64,000 nt of DNA from the NCBI GenBank assembly GCA_963575745.1, contig CAUYUJ010019863.1:42896-106895 (forward strand), in the 5' to 3' direction. Numbering within the stretch: position 1 is the stretch's first letter; each line of letters begins with the position of its first letter. The translations under genes were made by a program, and so were the position numbers. Under the pieces are notes generated by a model. That model saw nothing but the letters and a program-made list of their open reading frames with translations, made no database searches and was not told the origin of the DNA. The DNA is from Prorocentrum cordatum. Lineage: Eukaryota > Sar > Dinophyceae > Prorocentrales > Prorocentraceae. Below are positions 38,211 to 50,338 of this stretch, in pieces.

Positions 38211-38880
38211 TGGCCCAAGATAGCTGCCAGAATGCCTCCGATACTCCACGATGTCCTCCAGAGCGGCGCAAGATAGCCGAAGATGGATCAATACGGCTAC
38301 CGGCATGCCTCCAAAATGCCCGACAAGGACCACACGACGGTTCCAAGTGCCCTCGGAGCCCCCATCAGGACACTCCCCCAAAGAGGCACACATCATCAAA
38401 ACGCCTACTCAGAGATGCGTACATTCTCGCAGGTTCGCTTCCGGTACGCTTTGGGGGCCTCAAGATTGCCGCTCGATGGCCCAAAAGAGCCGCAAGAGGG
38501 ACCCAAGAGGCCTCCAAAACGGTCCCAAGAGCGCCCAAGATCGGCACAAGAGCGCCACAAAATCGCGCTGAGAAGCGAGGTTGATGGTCTCAGCGGGGAA
38601 GGATCAGGACCCCCTCATGTGATCGATAGCCTTCCAGATTGCCTCAAGAGGCCCCCCAGGGATCCCAAGAGGGCCCCAAGAGGGCTCCAAGGCGACCCCA
38701 AGGGCGTCCAAATAATGCATCAAGAGCGTCCCACGAGGGCCCCAAGAGGCGATGTGCCTCCCCCTTCTCCTCCTCCTCCTCCTCCTCCTCCTCCTCCGCC
38801 TCTTGTCTTCGTCCTCCTCCTCTTCCTCCTCCTCCTCCTCCTCTTCCTCTTACTGCTCTCCTCCTTCCCTCGCTCCCGTT
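38211..38880. repeat. AAGAGGCCC-type array followed by TCC tract
   Basis: CCCAAGATAGC, CCAAAAGAGCCGC and CAAGAGGCCCCCC variants (38211-38755), then CTCCTCCTCCTCC (38762-38870). Confidence 0.75.
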
Positions 38881-39665
38881 CTGCATGAATCAGAAGAGCT
38901 GTGTTTCACTAGATGTGTGTCTCATCGTCCCTTTCTCGCCAGCTCTCATGGGTAGGGTTTCTGAACGGGCTGGAGGAGATACGCTTAGCGTGAAGAACTA
39001 CGCTGCGCCGCGCATGTTTGAATCATCCCTGGCGCAAAGCTTGAATCTGAAATAGTCAAGCGGATGGGGGGCCAAAGTCCTAAAGCGTGCCAGAAGCACG
39101 TCTCTTACACATGCCATTCGAATTGGGGGTGTCTAACGGGAAGGAGGCAGCAGGAGAAGGACGATGAGGACGGCTGGTGAAAAGGATTGGCGAGGAGGAC
39201 TTGGGAGGAGGGCCTAGTAGCAGGAGTGAGGATGAGGGCTGGACAGAAGGATTGGCCAGGAGGGGGCGCAGGGTTGAATCCGCGAAGGTAATTGGGGAAG
39301 GTGGATGTGGATCGGGGAGGGTAGTTGATGGGGAGGGCGGCTGATGATACTGGAGAAGTGCAAGGAACATGTGGGCAAGGATGGCGAAGAGCCGTTGCGA
39401 AGGGGCTGACCTTGAGGATACAGAATGGGGGTTGGTACGAAGGGAGAGCTGGTCGGGCGAATTGAGAAGACACACGGGACCCCATCATCACATTCGCCGG
39501 TTCGGGAATCTAGTCCGTTCAGGCCGAGCTGCCTTGACTTCGCCTCGTCACATCTCATACGCACAGTTCTATGGTCACCGTTGTACCCACCACTCCCGAC
39601 AGTGTAATGCGCAGAGAGGTCAGAGCTCAGGGCCGCAGCAACCAGCGCACGCGCTGGCCTGAGGG
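38881..39665. other. No gene recognised
   Basis: GGAGATACGCTTAGCGTGAAGAA (38970-38993) resembles GGGATACGCGAAGCGTAAAGAA at 55916-55937, both after an AAGAGGCC/TCC block, so they may be ends of one larger repeat. 39130-39330 is a degenerate purine-rich repeat (AGGATTGGC-AGGAGG). Confidence 0.4.
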
Positions 39666-39673
39666 TACTCCTG

Positions 39674-39764
39674 GCCACTGCAGCTCGACCACTGGGTCCA
39701 CTGGCTCAGCGCGCAGTCTTGAGCGGGGCACTCCCGCGCCTCGGACACTTCGGCACGCACGGCT
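39674..39764 (-). CDS. Thrombospondin type-1 repeat exon (partial)
   Basis: The minus strand reads VRAEVSEARECPAQDC ALSQWTQWSSCS. The C-x-L-S-x-W-x-x-W-x-x-C-S start is diagnostic of a thrombospondin type-1 repeat, a small extracellular disulphide domain, and such repeats are common in dinoflagellate surface or secreted proteins. The rest of the repeat would be in the next exon (lower coordinates), which was not found. A candidate acceptor CTGGCAG lies at about 39763-39769, only about 10 bases inside the end of the family C element at 39778-39924. The second such exon on the same strand is at 63176-63320; whether they belong to one gene is unknown. Confidence 0.65.
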
Positions 39765-39777
39765 GCCAGATACAGAC

Positions 39778-39924
39778 GAGCGCGTTCCACTACGCGCAGA
39801 GCTACTACTCGCAAATGGCCTGGATCTGGATCCCCCGCGGGGGATCTACGATAAATCACATCGAAACAGACATGTGCTTTTCGGACGTCTGCGAGTAGGC
39901 ACCTTGCGAGTAGTGGAACGCGCT
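39778..39924. mobile_element. Family C TIR element, copy 3 (complete)
   Basis: Left end AGCGCGTTCCACTAC, right end GTAGTGGAACGCGCT, exact inverses over 14-15 bases. Inside, GGATCCCCCGCGGGGGATC is a perfect palindrome. It sits at the acceptor side of the thrombospondin exon. Confidence 0.85.
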
Positions 39925-40369
39925 GGGTGAAGATAGGCGCAGCGAGAGTTCGGATGCAGAGGACAGCGGGACGGAGGGAGAACGGACTCCGCCGCCCTGC
40001 CCCCAGGCACGGCGCTACGCGGCGTGGCAGGCTGCTGAGAGCTGCCGGGCAGACGTTCTGAGGATGTTTCAGGGTCGTGGATGCCATGACAATGGACACT
40101 CTAACAGCCCAATCATTGTGTTTCAAGTGCGTATCTTATGTTTCCAGACTAGATACCACATGTTAAAACATGGTATGTGCATTGTGCCAACATGTCTTTA
40201 AACATGTATTGAGCCTCTGGAAACTATTTGGCAACACGACTCCTCTCCATTGATCGTCCTTCCCCCCCCGCTCCCGAGGCTCCCCGGAGCCGAGCCGACG
40301 CCTTCCAGAGGCGCCCTCCCTGGCCCTTCGAGGGCTCCAGCGGTGGCCGAGGCGTCCACCAAAGTTCCG
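39925..40369. other. No gene recognised
   Basis: AACATG-type motifs at 40158-40206 (GTTAAAACATGG, AACATGTCTTTAAACATG). No domain. Confidence 0.35.
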
Positions 40370-40800
40370 TCGGCGAGCCCAGAGGGCAAGTGAGCGGGGG
40401 GGGGGGCTTCTCAGAGGGCTCGGGAAGCCTCGGGCCTTCTGAGCAAATTCGAAGCTGTCCGAATACACACACTATTTTGATCTGCAGGGCGAGAGCCAAC
40501 CTCTTCCGCTGAAAGCTGAGCGGGACGCGCACAGCTTGAATCAGCAGAGAAAGGGCGGAAGAAGGCGGGGCCTCACGCGGCCTGGAGCCTCTTCCGCTGA
40601 AAGCTAAGCGGGAAGCGCACAGCTTTAATTAGCAGAGAAAGGGCGGAAGAAGGCGGGGCCTCACGCGGCCTGGAGAGGGCGAAGCCCAGCTGTCCGAAGA
40701 CACACAGAACCTCTCGGGGGGCCGGAGTGCTTCTGGGAAGCCCCGCCGCCTTCTGAGAAGGCCTGCTCCTTCTCGCCCCCCCCGTGCTCGCCGCCGAGCC
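40370..40800. mobile_element. Family M fold-back element (CCTTCTGAGAAGG), copy 1
   Basis: The left arm CGGCGAGCCCAGAGGG ... CTTCTCAGAGGGCTCGG pairs with the right arm CTTCTGAGAAGGCCTGCTCC ... GTGCTCGCCGCCGAG. It contains a tandem duplication (40500-40675). The second copy, without that duplication, is 51984-52195. Confidence 0.65.
40500..40675. repeat. 88-bp tandem duplication
   Basis: Units 40500-40587 and 40588-40675, both CCTCTTCCGCTGAAAGCT ... GGGGCCTCACGCGGCCTGG, differing at about six positions. Confidence 0.95.
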
Positions 40801-41330
40801 AAAGTCGCCAAGATTGCCCAACATGGCCTCAGGGTGTACCCAGCACCCCCAAGAAGCCGCATAGATCGCACGAGGCCCCAAGAAGCCCCAACACAACCCC
40901 CGAGGCGCTCCCAAAAGGCAAGGACATAACTCGTCACCAACATGTTCAGTGGTTTCTGCTTTCCAAGTCTTCGACCGAAGATCGGTGCACTTGCGGTCTC
41001 TGAGAGCCTGACAGGGCCAGCTCAGAGCCCCCAGACGGCCCAGGACGGCCCCAAGAGAGCCCAAAACTAGCCCAGGAGGGTCTTTAGAAGGATCCAAGAC
41101 AGCCTACGAGGGTTCCGTGACGGCTCCCAGACGGCCCCACGACTGCCCCAGGACACCCCCCAGACAGTCGAGAAGGCCCCGAGACGGCCCAAGAGAGCCC
41201 CAAAACGGCCAAAGAGGGTCTGAAGACGCCTCCGATGGCCCAGTGACCCCCAAGACTGCCCCGCAGGAGCCCAAGTCAGCCCCAAGACGGCCAACGAAAC
41301 CCCACTATAGAGTTTCTCGATCCAGTCGGA
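40801..41330. repeat. CCAAGACGGCCC / CCCAAGAAGCC array
   Basis: Degenerate AAGACGGCCCC vocabulary throughout, with one unique stretch at 40920-41020. Confidence 0.7.
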
Positions 41331-41334
41331 CTCA

Positions 41335-41464
41335 GGACAGAAGAACGTCCTTCAAGAACTTGAGACCCCCCGCCGGCCGAAATACAAAGAACGGAAGAGG
41401 AAATTTCCCTCAGGATGCACAAGAACATCCAAGAGACGACCTCGATCCTATACCTCGGTCCGGC
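41335..41464. mobile_element. Family H TIR element, copy 2
   Basis: GTCGGACTCAGGACAGAAGA, CCTTCAAGAACTTGAGACCC, GGATGCACAAGAACATCC and CCTCGGTCCGGC follow the same order as 6371-6540. No clear target-site duplication. Confidence 0.75.
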
Positions 41465-41940
41465 AGTTGGCCCATTAGAGAATTCATCGATACATGCAAA
41501 CAAAATGTGACACATGCGATGGTCTTCCGGGCGGTGCTGGAAGGGATCACCGCGAAAAGTGCTTCGTTGGCATGGTCGTGGCGGATCTGCCGCAGGCAGC
41601 TGGCAATTTTAGGGAACCGAACTCTATACACCGACGCTTTTTCGGGCCCTGCACTGAAACTCGTACAGGAAAGCGGATCCTGGTGTATACGGGATCCTGG
41701 CGTATACATGTTTCGTTGTTTCCTCGGGAAAACGGGGTAAAAGTATACACCACACCGCCCCGATGTCGTCCCCGACCCACAACAATCTGGGGATTGAGAA
41801 ACAGCTCGCCACTGGTAATGTATATGCTCTAGTTTCCGATATTTTTCGGACATCCACCGGGCCACGAGCGCAATCAGCAGATTGGGGGCATGTGGAATCC
41901 TGCGGCCGACGAATGTCCAGCAAAAAAAAGCTCTCGCTCT
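41465..41940. other. No gene recognised
   Basis: GGATCCTGGTGTATACGGGATCCTGGCG-type short direct repeat at 41678-41708. No domain. Confidence 0.35.
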
Positions 41941-41945
41941 CTGCT

Positions 41946-43075
<1,130 letters not shown>

Positions 43076-43109
43076 GGGAGGGAGCGAGAGCAGGAACAGC
43101 GTGGACGCC

Positions 43110-43336
43110 GCCTCACAGCACGAGGCTCCGGTGGCGGACCACACCCGAGTAACCGAGGGGAGAAGATTCAGTGCGCAGCACGCCGAGCACAACCGAACCA
43201 GTGCAAGGTGGGCTGGGCTAAGCCTCACAGCACGAGGCTCCAGTGGCGGACCACACCCGAGTAACCGAGGGGAGAATATTCAGTGCGCAGCACGCCGAGC
43301 ACAACCGAACCACAGTGCAAGGTGGGCTGGGCAGGC
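43110..43336. repeat. 112-bp tandem duplication
   Basis: GCCTCACAGCACGAGGCTCC starts at 43110 and 43222. Both units contain CACACCCGAGTAACCGAGG, GCGCAGCACGCCGAGCAC and GCAAGGTGGGCTGGGC. Confidence 0.95.
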
Positions 43337-44200
43337 AAAGTGGCTAAGTCTGGCGGTGGACAAACCTCCTTTAAAAAAAACACCCTTTATTGAAAACGGC
43401 CTGGGACCGAAACCGACGGACCTGGACCCGCAAAATGACGGCCGCGACGCCCTCCCGCGAACCGAAAACGGACAATTCGCTAATCGACGTGTCAGGGTAG
43501 GAGGTCTATCAACCTCCGACAAGTAAAGAAACTGCGTGGCAGCACGGCGCCACGCACGGACCTACCTGTGGCGGCGGGATGGCAAGCCCACTGCAAAGGC
43601 TGAGGTTGGCCGCCAGCGGCCGAGGGGGGGGTCCAGCATTTGCGCGCGATGGGCACCCAACCAACAAATATATTAAAGACAAGCAGCACCCCGCGAGGAG
43701 CCCAGAAGCGAGCGAGAGAGAGAGAGAGAAAGAGAGAGATGAATAAACAGCCCGCCATTCGGGCCCTGGCGGCAGTCGCCAGTGGCATGCGAGGCGGAGG
43801 AGGCAGCTGAGGCTGGCCTTAGGAGACGAGGCCGATGGACATGATCAAGGTGTCCCTGTGAGTGGCGCTGTCACCACGCCGCGGAACATCACCAAGCCAT
43901 GGACCATCCAGGAGATGACAATGATGTTTGACTTTGTCGTGGTGGGCACCGTGGTAGTTCCCGACTCCGTGGTGCTCAACGTCATCGTGATGGACGGCGT
44001 TACGGTCCCCTCATGGCCCTCACTGGTGGATCACTGGGTCGTGCTGCTGGTGTGCATCGCTGTGTTCACCGTCTTGCCGCCGGTGCCCAGCGTGCTCCCT
44101 TGAGGAGCCCGTCGGGCCTCTCATGCTGCTATTTCCCTGGTGGCATCGCGCAGCTGCTGCCCGAGGTGCTGCACGGAAGCGTGCTGCATGCCATGCGGCG
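43337..44200. other. No gene recognised
   Basis: The plus strand 43858-44103 has an 81-codon frame ending in a hydrophobic stretch (WVVLLVCIAVFTVLPP), not recognised and possibly chance. A GAGAGAGA tract at 43715-43740. Confidence 0.35.
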
Positions 44201-44217
44201 TCGGAGTAGGAGGAGGA

Positions 44218-44249
<32 letters not shown>

Positions 44250-44345
44250 GAGGAGGAGGAGGAGGAGGAGGAGGAGGAGGAGGAGGAGGAGGAGGGAAGG
44301 AGGAGGGAGGAGGAGGAAGAGGAGGAGGAGGAGGAGGAGCCCGAG
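44201..44345. repeat. GGA microsatellite
   Basis: About 140 bases of GGA units with few interruptions. Confidence 0.95.
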
Positions 44346-45235
44346 TCGGAAACGGAGGAAGGGATCAGGCCGTAGCAAGCGGTGGAGTCAGAATTGGCAC
44401 TGGTGGCACACGTCTGGGTCCCGAGGCGCTGCCCCAAAAGATGGTGCTCGTCGCACCAAGTCGATACTGGCGTCGGCGTTGGCATCGGTGTTGGCATCGG
44501 CACTGTAGTCAGAGCTGGCGTGGGCACTGTAATCAGAGCTTGTCGGCCGTAGTCGATACTGAAGTCGGTGCTGGTGTCGGAGTCGGTGCTGGTATTTCTG
44601 GCGTGGAGCTGCTCAACGCGGGACTGCTGGCGTTATCCTTGCGGCCCCCCCGGCGGGTATCAAATCGCGGTGCATCATCGTCTTCCAGTGACTTCTCATT
44701 GGCAGGCGAGAGTGGCGGAGGCTCGCACTAGTCAGGAGGGGGGCAAGATTTGTCCCCCAGACTGGGTGCTCCGCGCTAGGGTGCGCCGATTCTGGGGACG
44801 CCCTCTCTTTGGTCAAGACACGTGTCAAGTGTTGGGGCGGGAGCGGGGTTGATGCTCGCAGTCGCGCTGAGGGTCCCATGCTGACCAGAGAGATGGTGTA
44901 CGACGATGAAGGAGTCGTGATGCCGCTCACTGTGCAGCTGTTTGTCCACGAAATGCTGTACCACAAATGCTGCGCAAATGCGTGTTGCGCGTAGTTGTCG
45001 GCGTCGCGGTGTTGCTTACTTCCCCGCGGCCATGCTTCATGAATACATCCTCTGGTGCGTTGCCTTCGGATACCTCGGGGCCTTGGAACTCACTCCAAGA
45101 AAAAGCAAATTCCCTACCTAGGTAGGCTCTGCCTAGACGGGTCCTTACTCTCTGTCTTAAAGGGGCCGGGCAGTGGAACCCGCCCCGGGCGGTTCCCCCA
45201 GGATCCGCCCCGCGGTTCCCCCAGTTACGCCCCCT
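44346..45235. other. Degenerate repeat and unassigned sequence
   Basis: 44460-44600 is a GGCGTTGGCATCGGTGTTGG-type repeat. The rest shows no domain or clear repeat. Confidence 0.4.
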
Positions 45236-45239
45236 GGGT

Positions 45240-45660
45240 TCACCCAGCTTAGCTTAGCCAAGCTTAGCTTAGCTTAGCTTATCTCAGCTTAGCTTAGCTT
45301 GGCTTAGCTTAGTTGTGCCTAGCCTAGCTTAGCTTAGCTTCGCTTAGCTTAGCTTAGCCTAGCGTATCTCATCTTAGCTTAGCTTAGCTTAGCTTGGCTT
45401 AGCTTAGCTTAGCTTTGCTTAGCTTAGCTTAGCTTGGCTTAGCTTAGCGCAGCAAAGCGCAGCGTAGCGTTGGCACAGCACAGTACAGCATAGCCAAGCA
45501 TAGCCAAGCATATCGTAGCATAGCGCAGCATAACATGTCATGGCGCAGCATATCATAGCACAGCATAGCATTTCTTAGCATAGCACAGCGCAGCATATCA
45601 TAGCATAGCATAGCACAGCATAGCGCAGCATAGCATAGCATATTATAGCATAGCATAGCA
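45240..45660. repeat. AGCTT then AGCAT pentanucleotide tract
   Basis: TTAGCTTAGCTTAGC units to about 45445, then AGCATAGCACAGCATAGC units to 45660. Confidence 0.95.
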
Positions 45661-45724
45661 AGACAAATGCAAAGGCCAGAGCAAAAGCAAAGGCAATGCA
45701 CAGCAACAGCAACACCAATGCGAA

Positions 45725-45940
45725 AGTGTAGATGTAGCTGTAGATGTAGGTGTAGGTGTAAATGTGGATGTAGGTGTAGATGTAGATGTAGATGTAGATG
45801 TAGATGTAGATGTAGGTGTAGATGTAGGTGTAGATGTAGATGTAGATGTGAACCTCGCTGTTGGTGTTGATGTAGATGTAGATGCAGGTGTAGATGTAAA
45901 TGTAGCTGTCGGTGTAGATGTAGATGTTGTTTTCCTAAAT
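45725..45940. repeat. GATGTA/GGTGTA hexanucleotide tract
   Basis: GTAGATGTAGATGTAGGTG units over about 215 bases. Confidence 0.95.
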
Positions 45941-45994
45941 GCTCCAACTCCTAAGTAGGGTCGCACTGGGATAATTAACTCAAGGTGGCGTAGT

Positions 45995-46560
45995 CGGAAT
46001 TAGTAGGGGAGTCGGAGTCGGTAGTTGGAGTCGGAGTCGGCAGGGGAGTCAGTGGGAGCTGCTTGATGTCGGAGTGCCGCGCTGGTGGAGGCTGGAGGTC
46101 GACAGGCCGAGGTGGGCGTGGGAGGCCGCACGCTGAAGTTGGGAGTCGGAACGCTGAGTGCCAGGTGTCCGCCGTGCTGCTCGTGGTGCCTGTCGTGCTG
46201 CTCATGGTTCCTGGAGCGCACTTGTGAGCTGGGCAACTGCCCGGTACGCTGCGGCTTTGCTCATGGCATCCGCCGTGTTGCTCGTGGCACTCGTCGTGCA
46301 ACTTCAAGGAACCATCGTGGTGCAGGTGGTACCCGCCATGCTGTCCATGGGAGCCTCTGAGCTGCCCTCGGTGCTTGTCATGCAGCTCCTGGTGTCCGTC
46401 GTGCTGCTCGTGGTGCTTGTCGTGATGCTCATAGCTCCTGGAGAGCACCGGTGAACTGGGCAACTCACCGGTGCGCTGCGGCTCCGCTCATGGTACCCTT
46501 CATGGTGCTCGTGGCACTCGTCGTGCCACGCATGTGAGCCATCGTGGTGGAATCAGGCGG
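45995..46560. repeat. GGAGTC then GTGCTGCTCGTGGT degenerate repeats
   Basis: CGGAGTCGG units (46000-46060) and GTCGTGCTGCTCGTGGTGC units (46170-46440). A segment of about 90 bases with TGGGCAACTGCCCGG is repeated at 46205-46300 and 46435-46530. Confidence 0.8.
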
Positions 46561-48080
46561 GAGGCTATCAAGATAGTGGAATTGTACAAAACCAGAGAAG
46601 CACTGCAGAGTTAGCGGGGGCAGCTGGCAACATGTTGTCTTACAATTTGCTTACACGTGATTGCAGCTGCACGTGAGAACATTGACGTTTGGCTGGAGTC
46701 GGAAGCGGAGCCGAAGGTGGCGGCGCAAGAGTGGCCAGAGCTGGAGTCGGAGCCTGCCCGGGAGCCCGCGCGTCGGGCTCGAGACCACCGCTGTCGGAAC
46801 TGGGGTCGGAACTGGAGTCGTGATCGGATCGGCGTCGCCGCTGCAAAAACTTAAGTCGCAACTCTCCCAGACGCGAAGAATAACCATCGCTCTGAGACCC
46901 GCAGTCAAATCTGCGACGGCAGATCAGAAGTGGAGAAGTGAAGCAAGCATAAGTAAGGGTTGTGGAAGAGGAGGGCCGTCGATTGGGTGGGGCTTGAGGT
47001 CGTATCAACATTGCGAAGGACAGTTGGTCGTGGAAGGGGCCCGCCTCGTTCGAGTTCTCCAGAAAATCGACTGCAGTCCGCTCGCCAGGGCCCGCAAAAC
47101 CGTCGGAGTCCAGCACTGATTCATGTAGCATTTGGTTCATGGCAGGTCGAATGTACTATGAAGTGAGTCGGGTCCTGTGTCGAACTGGCTGCGTGGTGTG
47201 ACAAGATACACGTAGCTCACGATCGCAACTCGCCACGCTTGCTGAACTGTCACGGGGACTGCCAGCATCTGCTGTTCCTTGCTGCATCTCGAGCTGCTCC
47301 CTAGGAGTCGGCTGGCACCCCGTTGCTGGATGACACCTCGATGGATGTGGTGTTCTGCCAGAATCCTGAGCACCACCTGGGCACCCAAATTTACATCCCC
47401 TGTTGGGGGACCGCACCGCTCTGAGGCTCCGCCGCTTCCTCCCTCCTCTTCCCTGCCTAATTCAAGCTTCGCGCGGCCCGCTTAGCTTCGACCGGAAGAG
47501 GTGCGCTCTCGACCCGCGGGTCAAAAACTGTTGGTGGACCGCACCGGTCGAAAAGCGTGCCGAACATCGCAGCCCGCACCCTCGGCGGGGCAATACTTAT
47601 GGCCTTCAAGCGCTGCAACGTCCGGTGGGGGCGCGCCGCGCCGTCGGGACTGGCAGCCCTGCACGCCGCCAGCGGCCCATCTTACGTCGCAGCCGCATTT
47701 CTGGGCAGAGGCCATGTCGGGTTTCAAGAAGTGGCGGGCGAACAGATTCTGAGTGCAGGGCAGTTTTTAATACATGGGATTTTTAAAAGCATTGGATTGT
47801 AATACATGATAAATTTATGAATAAATGTATGCATGAACCCATCGTTGCTTCTAAAACAAATTCCCTGCATTTTTAACACATGATCCGCACGCGGAGCATG
47901 TATAAAAAAACGGCACTGTACGTCTAAGATAAGCTCATTCCACTTTCACTGCAAGCGGCCCCACCTTGACGCCTGCGGTGCCCTTTTCTGGCCTGCGCCG
48001 TGCAGCTCTGGCGGCAACGCTGGAGAATCTCTCTATAATACCGTGGGGGGCGTGGGAAGCGTACTACGCATGCCAGCGGG
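46561..48080. other. No gene recognised
   Basis: 46670-46830 is a degenerate GGAGTCGG-type repeat. 47800-47890 is unusually AT-rich (ATACATGATAAATTTATGAA). GGACCGCACCG is repeated at 47409 and 47536. No domain seen. Confidence 0.4.
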
Positions 48081-48089
48081 CCAGCCAGA

Positions 48090-48912
48090 TGTGGAGGGCC
48101 GTGCACCGCAGGGCAATGATCAGCTCGCCATGTAAAAGTTTTTCCATGCGATGCCCCCTGGACGTCGCTCTACCTCCTACGCGTGCGTGCGCAGCATGGC
48201 CGCTGCACACGACGCGACCGCAGGGCGGAGCCAGTGCGCAAGTTCAAATTCTGGCCCGTGCTGTAGGTCGGCCGTGCTGCACCAGTCGTCTGGTGCGGGC
48301 GACGCGCTCCTTGTTGCCCGAGCTTCCAACTAGGCCGCTTCGGCGGGGGGGGAGTTCCAGCTGGGCGACGTACAATGATAGGAGCAGGACGTTGTAGGTC
48401 GCCAGTGCTGGATGAAGACACATCTTGGACCATGGCCAATCATAGAGCCGAGCCTCGTATTTCCCCATGGGTTTGCGCCAAGACCGATGTAGAATCCGAG
48501 GCACTTGCTCGTGAAGTTCCGCTCGATGCGCGGCACGCCAGGGTCCCTGAGCAATCGGTCTTGGATGGTCGCCGGAGCCTCCTCCCAGGGTGGAACGGCA
48601 ACGGTTTTGGAAGGATTGAGATCTAGCCGCGACACCGCGGCCCACGTTGCGAATGTTCGAGATACCTTCTTCGCCTCGCGGCGCGAAGCTCGCAACACCG
48701 TCGCCGCGTCGTCGGCGAATGCCGCAGCAGCCCGCCAAATGCAAGCACGAACAGCAACGGCGACAACGGGCAACCCTGGCGGATGCCAGCCGTCACGGGC
48801 ACCCGTGAGCACACCTGACCGTGCTCACGAGGGTGTGAGAGATAGTAGAGCGTGCAGGATAAAAAACGATCGGCGCGACAGGGGAGGAGAGAGGGAGGGC
48901 GACAGAAGGGCA
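48090..48912 (-). pseudogene. LINE reverse transcriptase remnant (FADD type), 5'-truncated
   Basis: The minus strand from 48910 downward reads VPVTAGIRQGCPLSPLLFVL, then in another frame AFADDAATVLRASRREAKK and LDLNPSKTVAVPP, then RNFTSKCLGFYIGLGA, then SKMCLHPALATYNVLLLSLY in a third frame. GIRQGCPLSPLLF and AFADD are the classic motifs of LINE reverse transcriptases. Frame changes between motifs show it is dead, and the endonuclease part is missing where the TCC tract begins at 48915. It is a third lineage, different from the YADD (17 kb) and VVDD (29 kb) copies. Confidence 0.85.
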
Positions 48913-48914
48913 CC

Positions 48915-49235
48915 CCCCTCCTCCTCGTCCCCCTCCTCTTCCCCCTACTCCTCCTCTTCCACCTCTCCTCCTCCTCCTCCTCCTCCTCCTCCTCCTCCTC
49001 CTCCTCCTCCTCCTCCTCCTCCTCCTCTCCTCCTCCTCCTCCTCTCCCTCCTCCTCCTCCTCCTCCTCCTTCCTCCTCTCATCCTCCTCCTCCCTCCTCC
49101 CCCTCCTCTTCTTCCTCTCTCATCCTCCTCCTCGTCCTCCTCCTCCCCCTCTCCTCCTCCGCCTCCTCCTCCCCCTCCTCCTCCTCCTCCTCCTCCTCCT
49201 CCTCCTCCTCCTCCTCCTCCTCCTCCTCCTCCATA
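48915..49235. repeat. TCC microsatellite
   Basis: Long TCC runs (48960-49027, 49180-49232) with CCCCTCC and CTCATCC interruptions. Confidence 0.95.
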
Positions 49236-49534
49236 TATTATCCTGCTACCCCTGCTGCTGCCCCTCCACCCTCGCCCCCTCGGTCTCCCCTACGATAGCT
49301 GCATCGCTGAGGGCATTCTGGAGACCGATCGCTTGGTGCATCTGCGAGATTGTTCCTCGCCTCCGAGCTTCCATGTGCTCCCACCAGCGACATCCAGCCT
49401 GCTCGTGCAGGTTCTAAAGGGATTTTGCATCGCGGAGCTCGTTGCCGATCCCCCCCTTCCCTGGCGAGAACCCTCCCATCGAAAAAGGAGTGGGTCGACC
49501 CACCCCTCAGCGATGGTGGCGACCTGGCGACGAC

Positions 49535-49670
49535 ACAGACCACGGCTGCGATGACGACGACCACAACGAGGACGACTGCGACAACGACGACGAGAACGAC
49601 AACAACCACGATGGCGACAACAAAACACCACGAGCACGAGGACGGCACCGATCACGATGAGGACGTCGAC
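49535..49670. repeat. GACGACGACCACAACGAGG degenerate trinucleotide repeat
   Basis: GAC/AAC/CAC triplets; plus reads as Asp/Asn/His-rich and minus as Val-rich. Confidence 0.85.
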
Positions 49671-50093
49671 CCCCCCAGCAGGGCCCAAAGACTTACAAGC
49701 ATACTCCGTCCTTCAAATGTGATTCCACTGTACTCCCGCAATTCCACCTTCTATGCCGGGAAGAGACTTCCGCACTTCTTCCGGGATTCGGCATTGCGTC
49801 TGCAAGGGCAGTCCGAGCCTCGAGGGCTCCGAGAACGCCTCTGGCGCGCTAGAGGTCACTGGGATCCGCAGTCACTCCCAGAGGGACTCCAGGCTCTTAC
49901 GATTGTTTAGCCCGCCAATCCATACAGTCATCGTGCTGCCCTGAGGCCGTAGAGAACGCTGAATAAGGACCGAACGGGCTCTCCTGGCAACGGCTCGCCT
50001 GGGCAGCGAATGGCCTCCCCGACCCTGACATCTAAAGAGATGGTCTTTCTTGCAGCGCCCTGCCTGTACCCCGTCCGACGCCTGCCACTCGGT
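49671..50093. other. No gene recognised
   Basis: No domain or repeat recognised. Confidence 0.3.
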
Positions 50094-50235
50094 TGAGGTC
50101 GGGCATGTCCTCCTACAGGCGGATTTCGGAGGCAACATAGGACATAGTCAACAAAAAGGCCCAACTCTGTTCAGAATAATACTCGCACCACAGCTGTTCT
50201 TAAACCTGTTATCCCTCCTGCAGTCGAGGGGACAC
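50094..50235. mobile_element. Family A TIR element, copy 7 (diverged)
   Basis: TGAGGTCGGGCATGTCC at left, GGGGACACGCCCGACTTA at right, flanked by CACTCGG on both sides (50086-50092 and 50239-50245). Confidence 0.8.
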
Positions 50236-50285
50236 GCCCGACTTAAAACACTCGGCCCGCGAAACCGAATCCGAGACGCCACCCT

Positions 50286-50328
50286 CAAGTCGGGCCTGTC
50301 CCCCTACAGGGGGGACACGCCCGACATA
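50286..50328. mobile_element. Minimal 43-bp family A element
   Basis: CAAGTCGGGCCTGTCCCCC joined directly to GGGGGGACACGCCCGACATA with only TACA between, so it is nothing but the two TIRs. Flanking 10-mers ACGCCACCCT and ATGCCACCCC agree at 8 of 10, suggesting it inserted as a unit or collapsed after insertion. Confidence 0.85.
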
Positions 50329-50338
50329 ATGCCACCCC

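Noticed and set aside
43858-44103. Small membrane protein of 81 residues on plus
   Set aside because: Hydrophobic end only, G/T-rich codons, no family and no supporting context; described as unassigned instead.
46158-46463. His/Gln-rich protein on minus
   Set aside because: It derives from the GTGCTGCTCGTGGT degenerate repeat and is open in several frames.
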